DNA of 6,623 bases. It comes from an uncultured Lachnospiraceae bacterium. Lineage in GTDB: Bacteria > Bacillota > Clostridia > Lachnospirales > Lachnospiraceae. A program made the position numbers and the translations under genes. Shown here in pieces: positions 1 to 4,198 of this stretch; position 1 is the stretch's first letter; every line of letters begins with the position of its first letter. The notes under the pieces were generated by a model. That model worked only from the letters and a program-made list of their open reading frames with translations. It was not told the origin of the DNA and ran no database searches. The DNA lies in assembly GCA_958446555.1 (NCBI GenBank), contig CAUCWU010000142.1:1-6623 (forward strand). Direction: 5' to 3'.

Positions 1-400
1 CGATCCGAATGACAACAACTCGCTTTCCCAAAACTTTATCACAGACATAGCAGAACCAAGTTGCCTCACCAAGAGCTGCCGCATTGACATCGGTATCAAA
101 TCCAACTGGAATATTCAGCGCCTTCTTAAACTCATCTAAAACCGGATACCATTTCCATGCAAGCTTTGGAGTGTTACCGACACATCCATATTTTGGAGAG
201 CTTTCTTTTAAGATAAGCGGTCCGAAAAAGCCGATTCCAAGTGCCTCAACCTTCTGCTCCTTGAAATATTCTATCATCTTTGGCATTGTAATTTCCGGTG
301 TCTCAGTTGGAATCGATACGCGATCTAAAACCTCTCCCTTTTCATTGCAAACAGCAAGCACCATCTTTGTGCCGCCACCCTCTAATGCGCCTATTCTCAT
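1..400 (-). CDS. ROK-family sugar kinase (fructokinase/mannokinase-like), 3' end outside window
   Basis: Translation from ATG at 400 gives 133 residues up to the window edge. ROK kinases phosphorylate a hexose with ATP in the cytoplasm. The N-terminus carries the family phosphate-binding loop GALEGGGTK (residues 4-12). It is followed by IPTETPEITMP (30-40), GIGFFGP (55-61), a TPKLAW segment (77-82) and DTDVNAAALGEATW (102-115), where D104 fits the catalytic Asp. This pattern is closest to the ScrK/YdhR-type fructokinases. The start is supported by AGAGG at 410-414 on the coding strand, 9 nt upstream. It lies 17 nt downstream of manA, so the two are probably one operon for entry of mannose or fructose into glycolysis. 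After W115 the family normally continues with a Gly/Ala-rich turn and a TIGTGIG-like strand. Here the last 18 residues (FCYVCDKVLGKRVVVIRI) do not match, so a frameshift, rearrangement or poor sequence at the edge is possible. Family is confident; sugar specificity is inferred. Confidence 0.85.
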   Translation of the reverse strand, partial: MRIGALEGGGTKMVLAVCNEKGEVLDRVSIPTETPEITMPKMIEYFKEQKVEALGIGFFGPLILKESSPKYGCVGNTPKLAWKWYPVLDEFKKALNIPVGFDTDVNAAALGEATWFCYVCDKVLGKRVVVIRI

Positions 401-417
401 ATTCTTTTTCCTCTTTT

Positions 418-1353
418 TTATTTAGTTAAGTATGAATAAATCATCATGAAGTTACCCTCTGCCTTCATCTTTCTGTAACCTGCCGGAACAATCAGATGGG
501 TACCTTTCTTTACCGGAGTGCCATCAAAGCTTCCTTCACCGTCTAATACGCTAATATCAACAAATGGCTGATCCCAAGTAAATTCAGCACTTCCATTTAC
601 AGTTGCCTTGCATACGGTATAGCATGGGCAGCTAACCAACTTTTCAGCCTCTGCACCAGCAATATCAAACTTTTCATGCTCTGCTACAGCTGGCTCAAAC
701 GGTGCCTTAATGACATCAATACTCTGCTGTACATGAAGTGCTCTCGGCTTTCCATCCTGTAAACGATCATAATCGTATACACGGTAGGTAATATCACTAT
801 TCTGCTGGGTCTCTAAAATCAAGGTGCCGCCCTTGATGGCATGAACACAGCCTGGATTGATCTGGAAGAAATCGCCCTTCTTTACCGGAATCTCACGGAT
901 AAACTCCTTCCATTTCTTTCCGCGAATCATCTCCTCTACTTCCTCATGATTCTTTGCATTGTGACCGATTACAATGGTACCACCCTCCTTTGCATCCAGA
1001 ATATACCAGCACTCCATCTTTCCAAGAGAGCCATTCTCGTGCTCTGCTGCGTATGCGTCATCTGGATGAACCTGAATACTAAGATCTGCCTTTGCGTCAA
1101 TAATCTTAATCAAAAGCGGGAAGCGATCTCCCTGTACATTGCCAAATAATTCTCTGTGATTTTCCCAGAGCCAGCTTAATGTCTTTCCCTTATACTCGGT
1201 ATTCTTAAGTGTACAGTCTCCGTGTGGATGAGCACTGATTGCCCAGCACTCTCCTGTATTATCTCCCGGAATGTCATAACCAAAATCATCCTTTAAACGG
1301 CTTCCGCCCCAAATCATCTGCTTAAATACCGGCTCAAGTAATAAAAGTTCCAT
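418..1353 (-). CDS. manA: Mannose-6-phosphate isomerase, class I (short Bacillota type)
   Basis: This 311-residue cytoplasmic zinc enzyme interconverts mannose-6-phosphate and fructose-6-phosphate. The type I phosphomannose isomerase cupin fold is recognised from WGG (15-17), GECWAIS (34-40), the zinc-binding QVHPDD (Q94, H96), E114 in MECWYI, H171 in PGCVHAI, and YRVYDYDR (190-197) with the active-site Arg R191. The length matches the short Bacillus-type enzymes of about 310-320 residues rather than the roughly 390-residue E. coli type. The C-terminal cupin-like part (about 235-311) is complete. The ATG at 1353 is preceded by AGGAGG (1361-1366) at a 7-nt spacing, a near-ideal ribosome binding site. 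A sigma-A-like promoter lies at 1412-1440, and a perfect inverted repeat sits in the leader at 1377-1400. The next gene downstream is a ROK sugar kinase 17 nt away, which fits a kinase/isomerase pair for hexose use. The enzyme may also run in reverse to supply mannose-6-phosphate for glycan synthesis. Confidence 0.96.
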   Translation of the reverse strand: MELLLLEPVFKQMIWGGSRLKDDFGYDIPGDNTGECWAISAHPHGDCTLKNTEYKGKTLSWLWENHRELFGNVQGDRFPLLIKIIDAKADLSIQVHPDDAYAAEHENGSLGKMECWYILDAKEGGTIVIGHNAKNHEEVEEMIRGKKWKEFIREIPVKKGDFFQINPGCVHAIKGGTLILETQQNSDITYRVYDYDRLQDGKPRALHVQQSIDVIKAPFEPAVAEHEKFDIAGAEAEKLVSCPCYTVCKATVNGSAEFTWDQPFVDISVLDGEGSFDGTPVKKGTHLIVPAGYRKMKAEGNFMMIYSYLTK

Positions 1354-1360
1354 AGTAATT

Positions 1361-1368
1361 CCTCCTTA
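1361..1368 (-). promoter_or_regulatory. Strong ribosome binding site of manA
   Basis: On the minus strand this reads TAAGGAGG, ending 7 nt before the manA ATG. It fixes the start codon and predicts efficient translation. Confidence 0.85.
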
Positions 1369-1376
1369 TGCGATAC

Positions 1377-1400
1377 AAACAGCACTTGCAGATGCTGTTT
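1377..1400. promoter_or_regulatory. Perfect 8-bp inverted repeat in the manA leader (operator or 5' hairpin)
   Basis: AAACAGCA (1377-1384) and TGCTGTTT (1393-1400) are exact reverse complements separated by 8 nt. The repeat begins only a few nucleotides after the transcription start predicted from the manA -10 box (about 1405) and ends 8 nt before the ribosome binding site. As DNA it could be a repressor operator covering roughly +5 to +28. As RNA it would form a hairpin at the extreme 5' end of the manA mRNA, which could affect stability. The sequence alone does not tell these apart. The symmetry itself is certain; the role is inferred. Confidence 0.55.
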
Positions 1401-1411
1401 CTTCTGTGTAA

Positions 1412-1440
1412 AGTATATCGAATTTGGGCAGAAGTTACAA
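1412..1440 (-). promoter_or_regulatory. Predicted sigma-A promoter of the manA operon
   Basis: On the minus strand TTGTAA (1440-1435) serves as -35 and TATACT (1417-1412) as -10, with a 17-nt spacer. These match consensus at 4 of 6 and 5 of 6 positions. The predicted start is near 1405, giving a leader of about 50 nt before the manA ATG. The -35 box overlaps the outer arm of the long inverted repeat described separately. Confidence 0.65.
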
Positions 1441-1465
1441 GTGATATTTTCGGTAGGTTCGAGAA

Positions 1466-1493
1466 AAGCCAATACACACATTACAAGCCAATA
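1466..1493. repeat. Two direct copies of AAGCCAATA, 19 bp apart
   Basis: AAGCCAATA occurs at 1466-1474 and exactly again at 1485-1493, a 19-bp period or nearly two helical turns. The copies lie about 25 and 45 bp upstream of the manA -35 box. They could be binding sites for an activator acting from one face of the helix. They could equally be a small tandem duplication that lengthened the left arm of the surrounding inverted repeat relative to the right arm. Confidence 0.4.
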
Positions 1494-1562
1494 TTTACAG
1501 CATGCCCGAAGGTGAATGGATTTCACGAGCCGGACACTTGGAGCAGGTCTTTCAAAGTAATG

Positions 1563-1568
1563 TATAAT
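1563..1568. promoter_or_regulatory. TATAAT box at the centre of the inverted repeat, readable on both strands
   Basis: A perfect TATAAT on the plus strand (1563-1568) overlaps TATTAT on the minus strand (1569-1564). The plus-strand -35 is poor: TTGGAG at 1538-1543 with a 19-nt spacer. If used, it would direct transcription outward through one or both arms. This is a weak call based on the -10 alone. Confidence 0.25.
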
Positions 1569-1669
1569 AAGAAAGAACATAAAAGGAACCTGCGGAGTTT
1601 GGTCCGGCGACGAAACCATTGCACCTGAGGGCATTCGTAACCTGACTCCGTGAACCGTAACTTCTCCCC

Positions 1670-1698
1670 TTGACCACACGTGCAAAACAGAGTATAGT
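1670..1698 (+). promoter_or_regulatory. Predicted sigma-A promoter of tdk
   Basis: TTGACC (1670-1675) and TATAGT (1693-1698) are separated by exactly 17 nt and each matches consensus at 5 of 6 positions. The predicted start near 1705 gives a leader of about 27 nt to the ATG at 1732, enough for one ribosome binding site. An ATG at 1714 would have almost no leader. The -35 box directly abuts the right end of the long inverted repeat. Confidence 0.75.
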
Positions 1699-1731
1699 TA
1701 TGAGCAGCATATTATGAAGGGAATTAAAGAC

Positions 1732-2304
1732 ATGGCTAAGCTTGTATTTAACTATGGAGCAATGGGCTCCTCTAAAACCGCTAATGCACTTATGGTTGCA
1801 TATAATTACGAAGAACGAGGGCAGCACGCTCTGATTTTAAAACCGGCTACTGACACTAGAGATGGCATTCACACCGTTTCTTCAAGAATCGGTCTTTCAA
1901 ATACATGCCGCCTGATTGACGAATTTCTGGATGAATTTACGAAAAATCCAGACTGTGTATTAAATTACAATGCGATTATTGTTGATGAAGCACAGTTTGC
2001 TTCTCCTGAGCAAATTGATTTATTTTCTGATATCGTAGATACCTGGCAGATTCCTGTCTTATGCTACGGACTAAGAGCTGATTTTCAGAATAAATTTTTC
2101 CCAGGCAGCCGCCGTCTGATGGAGATCGCCGATGAAATCAAGGAAATCAAAACGATCTGCTGGTGTGGCAAAAAGGCGACCTGCAATGCCCGCTACGATG
2201 ATCACGGTATTATAAAAGAAGGCGCCCAGGTGGTACTAGGCGCCAATGATAAATATATTGCTCTGTGCAGAAAGCACTTCAAGGAGGGAAATTTAGGAAA
2301 ATGA
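1732..2304 (+). CDS. tdk: Thymidine kinase, type II
   Basis: This 190-residue cytosolic enzyme phosphorylates thymidine (and deoxyuridine) with ATP in the pyrimidine salvage pathway. Family features in order: MAKLVFNYGAMGSSKT with the P-loop G9-T16; NYEERG (25-30); a long helix-rich stretch; the Walker B-like IIVDEAQF (82-89) with catalytic-base candidate E86; CYGLRADF (111-118); FFPGSRRL (122-129); and a zinc-binding lid with C143, C145, C151 and the C179-x2-H182 pair. The length of about 190 is normal. An in-frame ATG at 1714 exists, but the second ATG at 1732 is preferred: AAGGG (1717-1721) lies 10 nt upstream, family members begin MAKL, and the promoter leaves no room for the earlier start. 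The P-loop has Ser at position 14 where most relatives have Gly (GSGKS/T). I believe this is a clostridial subtype rather than a defect. It is monocistronic, divergent from manA and convergent with the ABC genes. Confidence 0.96.
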   Translation: MAKLVFNYGAMGSSKTANALMVAYNYEERGQHALILKPATDTRDGIHTVSSRIGLSNTCRLIDEFLDEFTKNPDCVLNYNAIIVDEAQFASPEQIDLFSDIVDTWQIPVLCYGLRADFQNKFFPGSRRLMEIADEIKEIKTICWCGKKATCNARYDDHGIIKEGAQVVLGANDKYIALCRKHFKEGNLGK

Positions 2305-2309
2305 TTTCT

Positions 2310-2360
2310 CACCCGGGACAGATAATGAGCCGCCGTTCCTGTCCCGGTGGTTTTTCTTAT
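2310..2360 (+). terminator. Rho-independent terminator of tdk, possibly bidirectional
   Basis: CGGGACAG (2314-2321) pairs with CTGTCCCG (2339-2346). With one bulged C the stem extends by CAC (2310-2312) with GTG (2347-2349), giving about 11 bp around a 17-nt loop. TTTTTCTT follows immediately on the plus strand. It begins 6 nt after the tdk stop. The T-tract overlaps the TAA of the convergent ABC gene (2357-2359). Read on the minus strand, the same stem is followed by a poorer T-run, so termination of the ABC operon here is plausible but weaker. Confidence 0.85.
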
Positions 2361-4198
2361 TTATAGTACTGTGCCTGCGCATTCCACATCTGGCGATACA
2401 GTCCGTCTTTACCGATCAGCATCTCGTGGTTTCCCTGCTGCACAATCCTGCCATCGCAAAATACGATGATATCCTTTGAGAATCGGCACGCAGACAAACG
2501 GTGCGATATAAATAGAGCTGTTTTATCCTGCACAATCCGATGAAAATCGCTGTAAATCTCGCTCTCGGCAATCGGGTCTAGTGCCGCTGTCGGCTCATCA
2601 AGAATAACAAATGGCGCATCCTTATAAATAGCGCGTGACATTGCTGTTTTCTGTGCCTCGCCACCCGAGATTTCCATGCCAGTTTCAGAAAAATCTCTAT
2701 TCAAAATAGTATTTAAACCGTCTGGCATCTTATTATATAAGCGCATCAGATCCACACGGCGAATGGCATCCATTGCTCGTTCCTCATCTACCTTTTCCCC
2801 TGCCGCAATGTTCTCCCCAAATCTGAATGAAAAAATTTTTAAATCCTGAAAGACAACTGCAAACAGCTTGCGATACTGCGCCTCTTCATACTCCCTGATA
2901 TCCACTCCATTTAAGAGAATATATCCTTTGGTTGGGTCATAAAGCCTGCACAAAAGCTTAATAAATGTAGTTTTTCCTGAGCCATTCAGCCCTACAAATG
3001 CCGTGCTTTCTCTGGCACTTATCTTTACATTGACGTCGCGCAACACATACTGTTCTGTCCCTGGATAGCGAAAAGATACATCTACAAACTCAACTTCTGG
3101 ATTTTCCATATCCGCCAAACTAACAGGACGAGATGCCTTTTTCATCTTATTTTGCAGACCCATATACTCAAGATACTCATCCATCTGCATTCTGTCATGA
3201 TGCAATCTGCTCCATCCTGCAAACAAATCAGTCATTCCCTGAATGAACTGCTGCACAGCACCGGCATAACGCACGACATTTCCGATTGTAATCATCCCAC
3301 CGTATGCACAAAATGCCACATACAGATAGATGATTCCGCCTACACACGAGGAAAGCATTCCCTGTAAGCCAAAATGACACACATCATTCTTGGCATATTG
3401 AAGAGTCATTCGTCTCCAGTTTGCATTCATCTGATCACCGTAATGTTCCATCATCGGCTCCTGATGAAAAATCCGAATGTCCTTTCCTGCCTTTTGGGAC
3501 AGTACAACTTCATTCATCATATAGCTGTTTAAACGATTCTCATCCTCATGCTCCTTGTGGATTGCCAAACGGCGTTTGCCTTGCTCTAATACAGAACAAC
3601 GATTCAGATACAACACAGCAAACAATGCAACTATTGCTATAATTCGAAACAGCGTTTCCTGTGTCCCAGCTGTCTTTGAAAACTGTTTTGCAAAAAATGG
3701 ACCGATTGTGATAATTGCTGCCACCATACGAACTGCCGCCGTCAATAGAATTTCGAGCTGTGTTAGAAAACGCTCAAACACATCCTTCTCGCGCTTTCGG
3801 TACTCATCCTGGCGTGCCCGAAGAGTACGCACGCGCTCATCCCCGATCTGCTCATAATCCATCTGCATTGTTTTTGTCATGATGGGTTCTGTCATTCGAT
3901 GCTGCATGCCCCACCACATAATATTTTTCTTTTTTGTGACAAGATGACGAAGAATTGCTGTGACAAAACTCGCGCCTGTTCCTGCAAGAACAAACAGTGC
4001 CATTTCCTGCATAGAACGTCCAGAATAGAGTGCATCTAGTAGCATTGATGAGAGAAAAATTGCAATAAACGGGAAAATGCCTTCCAACAAGACACCAATC
4101 AAAATGATCTTCCATCCCGGATTGTACTCATTTAGAAGGTGAATCATTTGAATATACGTTGCCGCATCCTCGCGAAACTGTGACTTTTTCATCTTCAT
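2357..4198 (-). CDS. ABC exporter half-transporter, fused membrane and ATPase domains (second of pair)
   Basis: This 613-residue protein has an N-terminal six-helix-type membrane domain and a C-terminal ATPase, the exporter architecture. Hydrophobic segments lie near residues 30-54, 66-82, 149-167, 184-198 and 280-300. A KAGKDIRIF coupling-region motif sits near 236-244. The ATPase domain has an A-loop Tyr in SFRYPG, Walker A GLNGSGKT (403-410), Q-loop VFQDLK (Q451), signature ISGGEAQ (510-516), Walker B FVILDEP with catalytic Glu, D-loop ALDP and switch His in ISHRL (H566). All look intact. ATG at 4198 is chosen over an in-frame GTG at 4204 because GAGGAGG (4206-4212) is 7 nt from the ATG but only 1 nt from the GTG. 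The start overlaps the stop of the upstream ABC gene as ATGA, so translation is probably coupled and the two products likely form a heterodimer. Substrate unknown; a drug, peptide, lipid or glycoconjugate is possible. Confidence 0.93.
   Translation of the reverse strand: MKMKKSQFREDAATYIQMIHLLNEYNPGWKIILIGVLLEGIFPFIAIFLSSMLLDALYSGRSMQEMALFVLAGTGASFVTAILRHLVTKKKNIMWWGMQHRMTEPIMTKTMQMDYEQIGDERVRTLRARQDEYRKREKDVFERFLTQLEILLTAAVRMVAAIITIGPFFAKQFSKTAGTQETLFRIIAIVALFAVLYLNRCSVLEQGKRRLAIHKEHEDENRLNSYMMNEVVLSQKAGKDIRIFHQEPMMEHYGDQMNANWRRMTLQYAKNDVCHFGLQGMLSSCVGGIIYLYVAFCAYGGMITIGNVVRYAGAVQQFIQGMTDLFAGWSRLHHDRMQMDEYLEYMGLQNKMKKASRPVSLADMENPEVEFVDVSFRYPGTEQYVLRDVNVKISARESTAFVGLNGSGKTTFIKLLCRLYDPTKGYILLNGVDIREYEEAQYRKLFAVVFQDLKIFSFRFGENIAAGEKVDEERAMDAIRRVDLMRLYNKMPDGLNTILNRDFSETGMEISGGEAQKTAMSRAIYKDAPFVILDEPTAALDPIAESEIYSDFHRIVQDKTALFISHRLSACRFSKDIIVFCDGRIVQQGNHEMLIGKDGLYRQMWNAQAQYYK

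Larger units (their letters stand above)
1426..1669. repeat. Long imperfect inverted repeat between manA and tdk (possible hairpin RNA or MITE-like element)
   Basis: This fills most of the gene-free stretch 1354-1731. Core arms 1502-1548 and 1588-1634 pair in six collinear blocks: ATGCCC (1502-1507) with 1629-1634; AGGTG (1510-1514) with 1622-1626; AATGG (1515-1519) with 1616-1620; TTTC (1521-1524) with 1612-1615; GCCGGAC (1529-1535) with 1602-1608; GCAGGT (1543-1548) with 1588-1593. That is 33 base pairs, interrupted by small bulges, a 7/8-nt internal loop and a 39-nt AT-rich centre. Farther out, TTAC (1495-1498) pairs with 1637-1640, GGTTC (1456-1460) with 1652-1656, AGAAGTTAC (1430-1438) with 1657-1665, and GGG (1426-1428) with 1667-1669. 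The left arm carries extra sequence between these blocks. No convincing reading frame or transposase lies inside. It could be a long-hairpin noncoding RNA, a degenerate MITE, or two head-to-head copies of a structured leader. The symmetry is directly visible; the identity is unknown. Confidence 0.7.

Noticed and set aside
84..425. Plus-strand frame of 113 codons over the kinase gene
   Set aside because: It is the antisense shadow of the well-supported ROK kinase and has no ribosome binding site.
1368..1628. Open frames of 86 to 123 codons on both strands across the manA-tdk intergenic region
   Set aside because: They have no ribosome binding site, no recognisable protein features, overlap both promoters, and are explained by the inverted-repeat sequence being free of stops by chance.
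1575..1731. A known riboswitch (guanidine, TPP, SAM, THF, fluoride or c-di-GMP type) upstream of tdk, prompted by GGTCCGGCGACGAAACC
   Set aside because: None of the conserved cores I know could be matched in order, and tdk is not a usual target. The inverted-repeat explanation fits the bases better.
1714..1731. An earlier ATG for tdk adding six residues
   Set aside because: It has no ribosome binding site and lies only about 9 nt after the predicted transcription start. AAGGG positioned for the ATG at 1732 and the family N-terminus favour the later start.
2301..2366. A 21-codon frame starting at an ATGA overlap with the tdk stop, with AAGGAGG upstream at 2281-2287
   Set aside because: The Shine-Dalgarno-like sequence is 13 nt away, and the frame consists mostly of the terminator hairpin and T-tract. 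It looks coincidental.
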